From an uncultured Chlamydiae bacterium (lineage in GTDB: Bacteria; Chlamydiota; Chlamydiia; Chlamydiales; SM23-39), in assembly GCA_903893545.1 (NCBI GenBank), contig CAITMJ010000021.1, forward strand, positions 186,001 to 250,000: a stretch of DNA of 64,000 nucleotides. Reading direction: 5' to 3'. The position numbers and the translations under genes were made by a program. Positions 17,840 to 26,082 of this stretch are shown one piece after another; the stretch's first letter is position 1, and each line of letters starts with the position of its first letter. The notes under the pieces were generated by a model that did not search any database, had not been told where the DNA came from, and saw only the letters and a program-made list of their open reading frames with translations.

Positions 17840-19384
17840 TTAAATGCTGGCAGGTTTTTCTTCTGCAGAAGAGTCATCTGGAATTTCAAGGGTCGTGTGT
17901 TTCTGAATGAGCTGGTCGAACTGCTTTCCTAGAGAGATGATAGAGAGTAGCCAGACGAGGAGAACGCCAAGAAAAATGACGGCGACAAACGGGGTGCTGG
18001 CTGAAACGGTTGTAAAAAGGAGGAGAAGGCCTTGGTGAATAATTGAGCCGCCAGACTTGCCGAGGCGAGACCCAACGCCATCGATCGCCGCTTTGCCTTT
18101 GAGTTTAGATTCGGGGCTAAGTGGGATGAATGCGATCTCTTTTGTGGCATCAAAAAAGGTGTATTTGCAAGCGCGGGCAAAGACGTTTTGGAAAGAGCCG
18201 AGAAAGAGAGCAAAGGTCAGCGGAGAGGCAAATCCGGCGATTGCGGCAAACGATTCTAGGCCGCTATTTTGGAAAATCATGAAGCCGAAAAATCCAAGGC
18301 CGGTAACGAGCATCACTGCGGCGGGAATCATGGCGCTAGCTGTCCAAGAGAAGCGGCGGATGACATTTCCGGTAATAAAAATAGCGGCAAATGTGGCGAC
18401 AACGCCAATCCAGGTGGTAACGTTGCCCATGTAGGTTTGAAAATCGCTCGGATTGGGGTACATTGCATTGATCTGATTTTTCCAAACGACCTCAACGAGG
18501 TTAATGGCGACATTGTACGTTACGACGATTGCTGCAATGCAAATTAAATACTTTGATTTGGCCAGGTAAGCAAAGTTTTTTCGCATCGACATATTGATTT
18601 TTTCAGGCCCCTGATAGTGAACGCTTTTGTTTTGCGCGAAATGAGAGTTGAGGTAGCGGAATAGGGCGATGGAGAGCATGCCGCAGACGAGAATCGAACA
18701 ATTTAAAAATAAAATCGATTGTTCCCATTTATTGCTTCCGTAAGGAAGCGCTGGGATAAAGGTGAGGTTTGAGAGCCAGACGCCCATTTGTCCTGAGATA
18801 ATCGAAGAAGAGTTTGCAACGATCATGAGAAGGCCGTAATAGCGCTTGGCCTCGTCGACCTTTGTGACCTCGTTCATAAATCCCCAAAAAAGGACGGACA
18901 TGATGGCAGTGCCCCACAGTTCGCACATGACGTAAAATAGGGTAAAGGTCCAGTTGCGGAAAATGGCGATTAGGCCTTTAAACCCAGAGGGAAGGAGGGC
19001 TTGCATTTGGTCTGCCAGCGCATGTGGATGGAGATGGTCGCGAAGGGGGTAAAGAACAAAGGTGAAAATAAAGAAAAAAGCCAAGAAAATGGACATCATG
19101 ATGTAAAAGACTTTTTCACGGCTGAATCGATTGGCCAAACGAGTAAAGAGATAAGTTAACAGAAGCGCGCCTGGAAGGATGGCCCAAACTTTGATGAATG
19201 GGATGGCCTCTGCTCCTGAGTTAGGGGCGGTGATTACAATGGAGTCTTTGAATGTGCGTAACAGGTTGTAGCTAAAGGCAATGAGAAAGAAAAGCCCGAG
19301 CATAGGGAAGAATTTCGTCCACTCAAAGCGGTGGATAGGCCAAAAAAATGCTCGCCATCCAGAAAATTCAGGTTTTTCGGTCAA
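17840..19384 (-). CDS. NTT-family ADP/ATP (nucleotide) translocase
   Basis: A 514-residue transporter of the bacterial/plastid NTT family with about 11-12 membrane segments. These proteins, found in Chlamydiae, Rickettsiae and plastids, import host ATP in exchange for ADP or bring in other nucleotides, the basis of energy parasitism. Signatures include LRTFKDSIVITAPNSGAEAIPFIK near residue 35-58, CELWGTAIMSVLFWGFMNEVTKVDEAKRYYGL around 150-180, and KEIAFIPLSPESKLKGKAAIDGVGSRLGKSGGS around 400-432. Which isoform (ATP/ADP exchanger or nucleotide importer) cannot be read from sequence alone. The start is a TTG with GAGGGAAC just upstream. A good promoter is at 19425-19452. C. trachomatis keeps npt2 in the same gene group. 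Confidence 0.93.
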   Translation of the reverse strand: MTEKPEFSGWRAFFWPIHRFEWTKFFPMLGLFFLIAFSYNLLRTFKDSIVITAPNSGAEAIPFIKVWAILPGALLLTYLFTRLANRFSREKVFYIMMSIFLAFFFIFTFVLYPLRDHLHPHALADQMQALLPSGFKGLIAIFRNWTFTLFYVMCELWGTAIMSVLFWGFMNEVTKVDEAKRYYGLLMIVANSSSIISGQMGVWLSNLTFIPALPYGSNKWEQSILFLNCSILVCGMLSIALFRYLNSHFAQNKSVHYQGPEKINMSMRKNFAYLAKSKYLICIAAIVVTYNVAINLVEVVWKNQINAMYPNPSDFQTYMGNVTTWIGVVATFAAIFITGNVIRRFSWTASAMIPAAVMLVTGLGFFGFMIFQNSGLESFAAIAGFASPLTFALFLGSFQNVFARACKYTFFDATKEIAFIPLSPESKLKGKAAIDGVGSRLGKSGGSIIHQGLLLLFTTVSASTPFVAVIFLGVLLVWLLSIISLGKQFDQLIQKHTTLEIPDDSSAEEKPASI

Positions 19385-19424
19385 GTTCCCTCTTAACAGT
19401 ACACTGTATAATTTCTTGCCTAGA

Positions 19425-19452
19425 ATTATAGACGAAATTTCTTAATATTCAA
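19425..19452 (-). promoter_or_regulatory. Candidate promoter of the NTT translocase gene
   Basis: On the minus strand, TTGAAT (19452-19447) and TATAAT (19430-19425) are separated by 16 bases, close to the sigma-70/sigma-66 consensus. The expected start of transcription near 19418 gives a leader of about 35 bases before the TTG start at 19384. The -35 element overlaps the last codons of pgk, so the translocase gene can be expressed independently of pgk. Confidence 0.55.
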
Positions 19453-20651
19453 TCAAATGGTTTTTTTGGTTTTTTAGAAAGGGCATCGATCCCCGGAAGA
19501 TGTCCAAATTCAAGATATTCAATGGCAGCGCCTCCGCCTGTTGAAAGATGGAAAAATCGATCGGCCAGGCCTGTCTGTTCTATGGCTGCTATAGAATCCC
19601 CTCCTCCGACGATCACCTTTGCCTTTGCATAGGCAAGAGTTTTTGCGATTCCAAGCGTCCCAGCAGCAAAATGGGGCATTTCAAACACGCCAAGAGGTCC
19701 ATTCCAAAACACAGTAGCCGCTTTCATGAAAAGAGGAGACCAATCTTGGATTGTTTGAGGGCCGATGTCGAGTCCTTGCCACCCTTTTTCGATCCCCTGT
19801 GAAAGGGGGATTGTTTTTGTAGCGGCATCTTTGGAAAAGGCGTCGGCGATGACGATATCGGAGGGAAAGTGGAGTTTACTGCTATTTTTCAAAATATCCT
19901 TTGCTGTTTGGAGAAGGTCCGGCTCGAAGAGAGAATCTCCAATCGCAAGGCCTTTTGCTTTTAGAAATGTGAAAATCATGCCCCCACCTAAAAAGAGACC
20001 GTCGACAGATTTGAGTAAATTTTGAATCAACCCTATTTTCGTCGATATTTTTGCGCCGCCGATAATGGCATAGAAAGGGCGCTTTGGGTGATGAATGAGG
20101 GGGGAAAGGGCTTCGATTTCTTTTTCCATGAGAAATCCAGCGGCGGCGCGCTCTGGAAAATGCTTGGCAATTAAGGCCGTCGAGGCATGGGCGCGATGTG
20201 CTGTGCCGAATGCATCATTGACGTATAGATCGCCGAGTTTGGCGAGTTGTTCTACGAAGGCGGGCTCTTTTTCAGGCTCTTCTTCTCCTGGATGAAAGCG
20301 AACATTTTCTAGGAGAAGAACCTCACCTGGCTGTAATGACGAGGTCATTTTTTCAACGGCCGGACCTACGCAGTCGGGCGCAAATAAAACAGGTTTATGC
20401 AGGAGCTCGGAGAGCCTTTTTGCACAGGGAGCTAGGGTGAGTTTTTCCTCAGGGCCTTTGGGCCTCCCTAGATGACTGAGTAAGATGAGAGAAGCGCCTT
20501 TTTTAAGAATATACTCGATTGAAGGGAGGGTGGCGCGAATGCGAGTGTCGTCAGCAATAGAACCGTCCTTGTTTAAGGGAACGTTAAAATCGACGCGCAT
20601 GAGTACCCGTTTTCCTTTGAGGGGAAGATCGGGAATTGTTAACATGCTCAT
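19449..20651 (-). CDS. pgk: Phosphoglycerate kinase
   Basis: A 400-residue monomeric glycolytic enzyme converting 1,3-bisphosphoglycerate and ADP to 3-phosphoglycerate and ATP in the cytosol. The N-terminal signature RVLMRVDFNVPLN (about residues 15-27) and the substrate segment SHLGRPKG are present, as are the hinge region AIIGGAKISTKIGLI and the nucleotide-binding VGGGDSIAAIEQTGLADRF and STGGGAAIEYLEFG near the C terminus. Length is typical. It may start at 20651 or at the ATG two codons in (20645). The gene is divergent from the LRR-NEL gene, and the shared 76-base spacer carries the repeated palindrome. Confidence 0.97.
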   Translation of the reverse strand: MSMLTIPDLPLKGKRVLMRVDFNVPLNKDGSIADDTRIRATLPSIEYILKKGASLILLSHLGRPKGPEEKLTLAPCAKRLSELLHKPVLFAPDCVGPAVEKMTSSLQPGEVLLLENVRFHPGEEEPEKEPAFVEQLAKLGDLYVNDAFGTAHRAHASTALIAKHFPERAAAGFLMEKEIEALSPLIHHPKRPFYAIIGGAKISTKIGLIQNLLKSVDGLFLGGGMIFTFLKAKGLAIGDSLFEPDLLQTAKDILKNSSKLHFPSDIVIADAFSKDAATKTIPLSQGIEKGWQGLDIGPQTIQDWSPLFMKAATVFWNGPLGVFEMPHFAAGTLGIAKTLAYAKAKVIVGGGDSIAAIEQTGLADRFFHLSTGGGAAIEYLEFGHLPGIDALSKKPKKPFD

Positions 20652-20679
20652 AAGAGTGAAAATAACAAAAAAAAGCCTG

Positions 20680-20700
20680 AATGTAAAGCCGCTTTACATT
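20680..20700. promoter_or_regulatory. Perfect palindrome between pgk and the LRR-NEL gene, probable operator
   Basis: A 21-bp perfect palindrome whose central 19 bases, ATGTAAAGCCGCTTTACAT, are identical to the one at 379-397 between tolQ and tatD. It lies 28 bases before the pgk ATG and 26 bases before the ATG of the LRR-NEL gene. Position and symmetry fit an operator for a dimeric regulator acting on one or both genes. As RNA it could also form a 9-bp stem with a three-base loop, but no T-tract follows on either strand, so a terminator is unlikely. Confidence 0.58.
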
Positions 20701-20726
20701 TGCTTCCTAGCAGAGGATTAAGCTTT

Positions 20727-22358
20727 ATGAAGATTGATGGGAAAGTTACAAAGATCGATGCCCTCAAAAAGGTATTTCCAGAGGGAGTTCTATCGGAATC
20801 AGAATCAAAAATCACACTGCTTGCCTCGCGTCTTATCAACGAATCGGAAAGACCGGGAAAGTGCAAAAATATCACGGATTTTTTACTCAATGAGGGCTAT
20901 TCAGACTTTGCTATTCGCTTAAATGAAAATGGAGCGATAGAGATCGTAGATAGCGGAGCGTTTAATCAAGGGCTGGCAAAGTGGATCAGCCAAGAAAAAG
21001 GCTATGCGAATGAAGCCGCCGAGAAAATTAGAGATGCTTTTTATAACAATTTACCGAGGCTTGATCTATCAGATCTTAATTTAAAGAGTCTTCCTCCCGA
21101 GATCGGGAAACTCACAAATATGACTCAGCTTTGGCTGCGCAACAATCAGCTTAAGGAGCTTCCAACTGAGATCTGGAATCTCAAGAGTTTAACCGCGCTT
21201 TCCTTGAGCCATAACAAGTTTAAAATTCTTCCTCATCAGATTGGGCAGCTCGTCAACTTAAACTGCCTTTGGTTGAGTGATAACCTGCTTAAGGACCTTC
21301 CTCCTGAGATCTGGAATCTTTCGCATTTGATAAGGCTTGGTCTAGAGAATAACAGACTGCAGAGTCTTCCCCCTCAGATTGCGCGTCTTTTATACTTGAT
21401 GTATCTCGATGTAAGTAATAACAAAGACCTCTCTGAGCTGCCACTCGCGCTTGGAAGTTGTTGGAGGATCGCAGAGCTTAAGATTATAGGGACTCGCATT
21501 TCCGAAAAGCACCTCAATGCGATCTTGCAGCTGGCTGAAGCTTATGGAGCTGCCGAGGCTTCGCCTATCTTAGGTGCGCGTTTAAAAGCGTGGAGAGCCG
21601 TTTCTGGCCAATCTTTCAAGTTAGGAGCTATCGGGCAGCTCACTTCGGCGCAGCAGCGGATACTTTCGGATTGGCTGATTCGATTAGAGAACTCAAAAGA
21701 CTTCCCTACCGTCTGTCAAAAACCGCTCGCAAAAACAGTATGCAATATTCTCCAATCGCTACAAGATCCGGACTTCAAAGAGACGTTTTTTGCGCAAGTT
21801 CCTTATCGCGGTGGTGGTGGGGAGGCGAGGGCGTTGAATGAAATAGTTCTCGCATGCGAGTTAGCGGAGCTTGAAGCGGATTGCCCGGATGAAGAGCGGC
21901 TTGCATTGATGATTGGCGCGGCAAAAACAGCTGCGTTAAGAAGCGCTCTTCAACAAAGAGTGGTTTTTCGGGATTTAAGCGCAGGTGAAAGCGTTGGCAT
22001 TTATCTGTATTATGAGAACGCTCTTAGGGACAAGCTCGATCTCCTTACGGCGATTAATGGCATATCTAGCGGTATGGATAAATACGATTGGATCGATGAG
22101 AGCGCTCTTATCGAAGAAGTAAATAAAACGTACTTAGATCATATCGTTAAATTTGCTTCTCTACAGACTTTCCTCGAGGAAGAAGAAGATTACCCTGTAA
22201 ACGAAGAGTTGGCTTTGCGAATGAAGGCGCTTGAAGAGAAAAAAAATGAGATGCCGGGGGATGAATACGCAAGACAAATGGATGATGTACAAAAAGAATT
22301 GGACTTAGCTTACAAAACTTTTGCGCTGAAGTACATCGAGGAACACATTACAGATTAG
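20727..22358 (+). CDS. Leucine-rich-repeat protein with IpaH/SspH-like NEL E3 ubiquitin ligase domain
   Basis: A 543-residue putative effector. Residues 1-105 are unassigned. Residues about 108-245 hold six short leucine-rich repeats of about 23 residues with the LPxEI signature (LPPEIGKLTNMTQLWLRNN, LPTEIWNLKSLTALSLSHN and so on). Residues about 285-543 resemble the NEL domain of IpaH, SspH and SlrP: a WLIRLENSKDF and ILQSLQDPDFKETFFAQV region, then DCPDEERLAL with Cys386-x-Asp388 at the place of the catalytic CxD, then helices ending EEHITD. NEL ligases form a thioester with ubiquitin and modify host proteins after type III secretion. ATG at 20727 has GAGG 10 bases upstream; a TTG at 20700 is less likely. 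No signal peptide is seen. The stop overlaps dnaQ's end by 11 bases. NEL identity is by motif reading, not by search. Confidence 0.75.
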   Translation: MKIDGKVTKIDALKKVFPEGVLSESESKITLLASRLINESERPGKCKNITDFLLNEGYSDFAIRLNENGAIEIVDSGAFNQGLAKWISQEKGYANEAAEKIRDAFYNNLPRLDLSDLNLKSLPPEIGKLTNMTQLWLRNNQLKELPTEIWNLKSLTALSLSHNKFKILPHQIGQLVNLNCLWLSDNLLKDLPPEIWNLSHLIRLGLENNRLQSLPPQIARLLYLMYLDVSNNKDLSELPLALGSCWRIAELKIIGTRISEKHLNAILQLAEAYGAAEASPILGARLKAWRAVSGQSFKLGAIGQLTSAQQRILSDWLIRLENSKDFPTVCQKPLAKTVCNILQSLQDPDFKETFFAQVPYRGGGGEARALNEIVLACELAELEADCPDEERLALMIGAAKTAALRSALQQRVVFRDLSAGESVGIYLYYENALRDKLDLLTAINGISSGMDKYDWIDESALIEEVNKTYLDHIVKFASLQTFLEEEEDYPVNEELALRMKALEEKKNEMPGDEYARQMDDVQKELDLAYKTFALKYIEEHITD

Positions 22359-23097
22359 AAAAGGGGCTGGCCGATTGTTCAAAGCCTCCACCTCTTTTGC
22401 GATTGCGCAGCTCTAGGCGAATGGAATAGAGAAGGTCTTGGTCAAAGTCTTTTCTTTCCGCCCAGAGGAGATATTCGACGGGAATTTCTTCGAATCGACG
22501 CCCTTTGTGCTTGCCCAGCGGCATTGCGCGCATTTTGATGGGCTTTGTGAGTGTTTTTAAAACCATGTCCGTCGTCTTATAGGGCTTCACGAGATATTTG
22601 AAGACTTCAATATTGATCATGACGTCGCTCATGGCTCGATGAACGCCTTGCGCTTCGATGTTGAAATGTTGGCGGAGTTTGTCGAGAGAGTTAACGGGGC
22701 TCTCTCCGTAGAGGCGAGCGAGGCGAAGTGTGTCAATAAAAGGCGCTTCGTGGATTTTACACGGGATTTGATGTCTTTTGGCTTCGGCGGCGATAAGAGC
22801 GATGTCAAAACCAATGCCATGGCCGACGAGGATGTGCCCTTCGATCATTTTCAGAAAAGCAGGGAGAATTTCTTTGATCTTTGGTTTGTCGAGAATCATC
22901 TCTTTGGAAATCTTATGGATCTCTTGTGAAGTTTGAGAAATTTCACACTCGGGGTTAACGAGCGACTCCATCTGCTGGATGATTTTTTCAAAGGTAAAGC
23001 GGGTGGCGGCGATCTCGATGATTCGATCGTTTTCCGGGTCCAATCCTGTCGATTCACAGTCGAGACAGATAAATACTTCTTCCTGGATCTGGCTCAT
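22348..23097 (-). CDS. dnaQ: DnaQ-like 3'-5' exonuclease with C-terminal DUF3820-like domain
   Basis: A 249-residue exonuclease of the DEDDh group. Exo I is FICLDCESTGLDPENDRI, Exo II is LVGHGIGFDIALI and Exo III is GVHRAMSDVMINIEVF, so all catalytic acids and the histidine are present. Residues about 190-240 (MPLGKHKGRRFEEIPVEYLLWAER) match the short DUF3820-type module often fused to such exonucleases. It may be a proofreading-like or RNA/DNA trimming nuclease. C. trachomatis encodes a second DnaQ (dnaQ_2) next to yjeE, the same arrangement as here. It overlaps engB by four bases (ATGA), indicating an operon with engB, tsaE and the DUF2709-like gene. Confidence 0.88.
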   Translation of the reverse strand: MSQIQEEVFICLDCESTGLDPENDRIIEIAATRFTFEKIIQQMESLVNPECEISQTSQEIHKISKEMILDKPKIKEILPAFLKMIEGHILVGHGIGFDIALIAAEAKRHQIPCKIHEAPFIDTLRLARLYGESPVNSLDKLRQHFNIEAQGVHRAMSDVMINIEVFKYLVKPYKTTDMVLKTLTKPIKMRAMPLGKHKGRRFEEIPVEYLLWAERKDFDQDLLYSIRLELRNRKRGGGFEQSASPFSNL

Positions 23098-23672
23098 AGT
23101 AAGACCTCGTTTATTTTTTGGATTAAATGGCGCCGTTCGTGAAAACTTCGATTCGAAAATAATAATGCATCGGCAACTTTAGAAAAAAGGGAAAGACTCT
23201 CTTGCATGTTCTTTTCCCCTTCGATATCAGAGAGTTTGTCCCGTTTTGTGAAGACGACAAGAACGGGGATGTTTTTGGAGGCAGCCCACCTTTCTAATAC
23301 GAGATCTTCTTTAGAAGGGTGTCTTCGAATATCGATGAGTAGAAGGATTAAGCGGAGGTGTTCACTGTGATTGAGGTACTCATCGATGCCGTGGCTCCAT
23401 TTATTGATCTCGTCTTGCGGTGCGCTCGCGTAACCATAGCCGGGAAGATCGACGAGGTAGCTGGAGTCATCGACTAAAAAGAAATTGATCCGTTGGGTTT
23501 TGCCAGGAGTGGAGGAGGTTTTAGCGACTGTTTTTGCATGGAGGAGTGTGTTGATCAGGCTTGATTTGCCGACATTGGAGCGTCCTGCAAGGGCAATTTC
23601 AGGGCATTTGCGCTTTGGAAATTCATCGGGAAGAAGCGCGGAGGTAATGAAAATGGCTTTTTCGAATTTCAT
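23094..23672 (-). CDS. engB: Ribosome biogenesis GTPase EngB (YsxC/YihA)
   Basis: A GTPase needed for assembly of the 50S ribosomal subunit. G1 is LAGRSNVGKSSLIN, the switch/G2 threonine lies in TSSTPGKTQRINFF, G3 is LVDLPGYGYA, G4 is VFTKRDKL. The ATG at 23672 (MKFEKAIFITSALLPDEFP, 192 residues) is chosen because it begins at the usual EngB N terminus, has GGGAG just upstream and overlaps the tsaE stop as ATGA; the frame is open 35 codons further but without family similarity. The 3' end overlaps dnaQ by four bases. Confidence 0.94.
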   Translation of the reverse strand: MKFEKAIFITSALLPDEFPKRKCPEIALAGRSNVGKSSLINTLLHAKTVAKTSSTPGKTQRINFFLVDDSSYLVDLPGYGYASAPQDEINKWSHGIDEYLNHSEHLRLILLLIDIRRHPSKEDLVLERWAASKNIPVLVVFTKRDKLSDIEGEKNMQESLSLFSKVADALLFSNRSFHERRHLIQKINEVLL

Positions 23673-24079
23673 CGCTCCCCCCAGGTAGTGATTTCTGCGA
23701 TGCGGTTTTGCTGGTGGTGGGAGAGTCGAATCAGACAGGTATCGGGAGGGAGAAGCGATGCAATCCGCTCTGGCCACTCGATCACAGTGATTTTTCCTGC
23801 ATTGAGAAATTCATCAAAGCCAAGAAGGAGAAAATCGCGCTCTGATTGTAGGCGATAGAGGTCGAAATGATAGAGGGAATTTTCATAAATCTGGAGGTAA
23901 GTAAAGGTTGGGCTTTGTGCGGTATCTCGAATGTTGAGGCCGTTAAGAAGTCCCTGGACAAAAGTAGTCTTCCCTGCGCCGAGATCTCCCTGGAGTGCAA
24001 GAATACGATGAGAGGTAAATTGCGCGCCAAAGGAGATCGTTTCTTCCGAACCGGTGAGGATTATTCGCTTTCGACCCAT
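23669..24079 (-). CDS. tsaE: tRNA threonylcarbamoyladenosine synthesis ATPase TsaE (YjeE)
   Basis: A 136-residue P-loop ATPase that works with TsaB and TsaD to form t6A at position 37 of ANN-decoding tRNAs. The Walker A motif is LQGDLGAGKTTFVQGLLNG (about residues 30-48). Conserved SPTFTYLQIYEN and HFDLYRL follow, then GFDEFLNAGKITVIEWPERI with the Walker B-like acids. Length is normal. It starts inside the last codons of the DUF2709-like gene (19-base overlap) and is coupled to engB. yjeE next to dnaQ_2 is the C. trachomatis order. Confidence 0.92.
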   Translation of the reverse strand: MGRKRIILTGSEETISFGAQFTSHRILALQGDLGAGKTTFVQGLLNGLNIRDTAQSPTFTYLQIYENSLYHFDLYRLQSERDFLLLGFDEFLNAGKITVIEWPERIASLLPPDTCLIRLSHHQQNRIAEITTWGER

Positions 24080-24786
24080 TTTTCCAAATAAGGCTCGAAT
24101 TCCGAATGTTCGGAAAGCGCTTCTACAAAAACAGCGATCTTATCTTCGGTCAAATGCTTTTGAATGAAAGCGAGGAAATGCTCTTCAATTTGGTAGCGAT
24201 TTTGATTTTGTACTTCAAGAAGAGAGAGGTGTTTAATGTGGTTTTTCTTGAAATCATCGATGACCGCTTGCTTGCTGTTGAATAGTTTTCCGGTAATTGC
24301 GGAAGAATAAACGACTTTTTTCATCGAAGCTTTGCGCTCAGACATGTAATTTCTAATGACTTCTGCGTCTTCAGAGACGAAGAAGCGTTTTACGGGCAGG
24401 CCGCCGATCCGCTCTTTATTTTCTGGGCATTTAGCGACCCAGTCATAAATCGCGTCTTGCGGGTTCGGGTGGGTGTTGTCGCCAAAAACTTTGCCGGTAA
24501 AAGGGCAGATGTAAATCTTTTTTGTGTCTTCGTTGACGCTTTGCTGGCCAAATTGGATAGTGATTTCTGTCTCGCGCCAGAGTTTTCCTTGAGATTCGAG
24601 ATGGCGGATAAGGTCGTCAAGGCTTTGGTAAATTGTTTTTTCACGGGGGAAAAGAACGGGCTTGAGATGGTGTTTTTCCTCGATATAGGCCAGATAAATC
24701 GTGACCAAATCGGTATTCTTATTCTTTTTTAGAAATTTTAATAGTTCCGTTTTTTGCTCAGACGTGATGGCGAGCGTGCTGGTCAT
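24061..24786 (-). CDS. Chlamydia-specific conserved protein (DUF2709-like)
   Basis: A 241-residue soluble protein with no signal peptide or membrane segment. It resembles the uncharacterised chlamydial family that I associate with CT538 of C. trachomatis and Pfam DUF2709, which lies beside yjeE and dnaQ_2 there as well. Visible features are an N-terminal helical part, a central YICPFTGKVFGDNTHPNP followed by WVAKCPENKERIGG (Cys, His and Pro spaced as if to hold a metal or a tight fold), and a repeat-like AITGKLFNSKQAVIDDF further on. The C terminus is acidic (EALSEHSEFEPYLEKWVESE). It heads the operon with tsaE, engB and dnaQ, which hints at a role near translation. Function is unknown. Confidence 0.78.
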   Translation of the reverse strand: MTSTLAITSEQKTELLKFLKKNKNTDLVTIYLAYIEEKHHLKPVLFPREKTIYQSLDDLIRHLESQGKLWRETEITIQFGQQSVNEDTKKIYICPFTGKVFGDNTHPNPQDAIYDWVAKCPENKERIGGLPVKRFFVSEDAEVIRNYMSERKASMKKVVYSSAITGKLFNSKQAVIDDFKKNHIKHLSLLEVQNQNRYQIEEHFLAFIQKHLTEDKIAVFVEALSEHSEFEPYLEKWVESE

Positions 24787-24813
24787 GACTGCCTCTTAAG
24801 ATTTTAGGAGTCT

Positions 24814-24842
24814 ACTCTAACGTAAGCCTTAAATTTCATCAA
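24814..24842 (-). promoter_or_regulatory. Candidate promoter of the DUF2709-tsaE-engB-dnaQ operon
   Basis: On the minus strand TTGATG (24842-24837) and TAGAGT (24819-24814) stand 17 bases apart, a good housekeeping promoter. The start would be near 24807, about 20 bases before the ATG at 24786, and AAGAGG lies six bases before that ATG. This promoter is back to back with that of leuDH; the two -35 elements are only 16 bases apart. Confidence 0.5.
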
Positions 24843-24858
24843 GATGCTTTATGGGTTC

Positions 24859-24887
24859 TTGATTAAACAGGTAAATCGTGGTATAGT
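24859..24887 (+). promoter_or_regulatory. Candidate promoter of leuDH-argS
   Basis: TTGATT at 24859-24864 and TATAGT at 24882-24887 are separated by exactly 17 bases. Transcription would begin near 24894, giving a leader of about 25 bases to the ATG at 24919, which has GGGAG at 24910-24914. This pair also supports 24919, not the in-frame ATG at 24844, as the leuDH start, because 24844 lies upstream of the promoter. Confidence 0.6.
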
Positions 24888-24918
24888 TTTGGAAAATTTT
24901 TTAACAGATGGGAGCTGC

Positions 24919-26082
24919 ATGCATACGCCAATTTTGGAAAAAGAAGGCCAAGATTCGAAAAAATGTTTAACAGACCTTGTTCAGAAATCGACGCTTCAAC
25001 TCGAGCGTATCCCGGTAAAAGGGTACTCTGAGGTTGTTAAGGTCACAGATAAACAGGCGGGTTTGAGCGCCATCATCGCTATTCATGATCTGACGATGGG
25101 GCCAGCTCTCGGCGGCATTCGGATACAGCCTTACGCCACATTCGAGGCGGCCTTGGAAGATGCTCTTCGGCTCGCCAAGGGAATGACTTATAAGTCCTCG
25201 GTCGCAGAAGTCGGTTTTGGCGGAGGAAAGAGCGTTATCATCGCCGATCCCAAAAAACAAAAACCTGAGGAAATGCTCCGCGCTTTTGGCGCTGCTGTCC
25301 AAGAACTCGGCGGCCGTTATATTTGCGCAGAAGACGTAGGTTGCACGGTAGAAGATGTGAAAGTCGTGCGCCGATCAACCCAATACGTCGTGGGTCTTGC
25401 GCACTCAAAAAGCAGCGGCGATCCCGGTCCTTTTACAGCTTGGGGAACGTTCCGAGGTATTCAAGCGACGCTTAAAAAACTTTTTGGATCCGATACGTTA
25501 GAAGGGCGCACGATCGCTATCCAGGGACTCGGTAACGTGGGGGTCAACCTTGCCGAATTTTGCTTTTGGGCAGGTGCTAATCTCATCCTCTCCGATATCG
25601 ATGTGGTCAAGGTTCAAAAACTCGCTGCTAAGTATGGCGCTAAAACGCTTCCGAGCGATCAGATTTTATTTGCAGAATGCGATATTTTAGCCCCATGCGC
25701 TTTGGGCGCGATTCTCAATGACCAAACGATCCCTCGATTGCGCTGCAAGGGAGTCGCAGGGTGTGCAAACAATCAGCTTTTAAAGGACAGCCATGCAGAT
25801 CTTTTGAAGGAAAGAGGGATTCTCTACGCTCCTGATTTCGTCATCAATGCAGGCGGACTTTTAAATGTTGCGGCAGAGTTGGAAACGGAAGGCTACGTTC
25901 CTGCTAACCCTCGCCGAAAAGTACATCGCATTTACGACACGTTGATTGCAATTTATGAGATCTCCGAGAAAAATCGGGAATCGACGCATGCGGCAGCGAT
26001 TGCTTTAGCGGATTATAGAATCAAATACGGCATTGGAAAACGAGTGGTTTCTCCGACGTTTCACCATAGCGCAGAGATGTAA
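24919..26082 (+). CDS. Leucine dehydrogenase (Glu/Leu/Phe/Val dehydrogenase family)
   Basis: A 387-residue NAD-dependent amino-acid dehydrogenase that interconverts branched-chain amino acids and 2-oxo acids with release of ammonia. The catalytic lysine region is GGIRIQP...LAKGMTYKSSVAEVGFGGGKSV split over residues about 65-105, and the dinucleotide fold is IAIQGLGNVGVNLAEF. C. trachomatis has a leucine dehydrogenase (ldh) of this type. The start at 24919 is fixed by a ribosome site (GGGAG) and by the promoter at 24859-24887. The stop shares one base with the argS ATG (TAATG), so the two genes are translationally coupled. Substrate preference for leucine is from the family, not proven by sequence. 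Confidence 0.88.
   Translation: MHTPILEKEGQDSKKCLTDLVQKSTLQLERIPVKGYSEVVKVTDKQAGLSAIIAIHDLTMGPALGGIRIQPYATFEAALEDALRLAKGMTYKSSVAEVGFGGGKSVIIADPKKQKPEEMLRAFGAAVQELGGRYICAEDVGCTVEDVKVVRRSTQYVVGLAHSKSSGDPGPFTAWGTFRGIQATLKKLFGSDTLEGRTIAIQGLGNVGVNLAEFCFWAGANLILSDIDVVKVQKLAAKYGAKTLPSDQILFAECDILAPCALGAILNDQTIPRLRCKGVAGCANNQLLKDSHADLLKERGILYAPDFVINAGGLLNVAAELETEGYVPANPRRKVHRIYDTLIAIYEISEKNRESTHAAAIALADYRIKYGIGKRVVSPTFHHSAEM

Noticed and set aside
17773..17847. Possible terminator after pgsA/npt (CTCTCTT ... AAGAGAG followed by T residues)
   Set aside because: The arms are about 50 bases apart with no inner pairing, and the T-tract is on the strand that carries no gene ending there.
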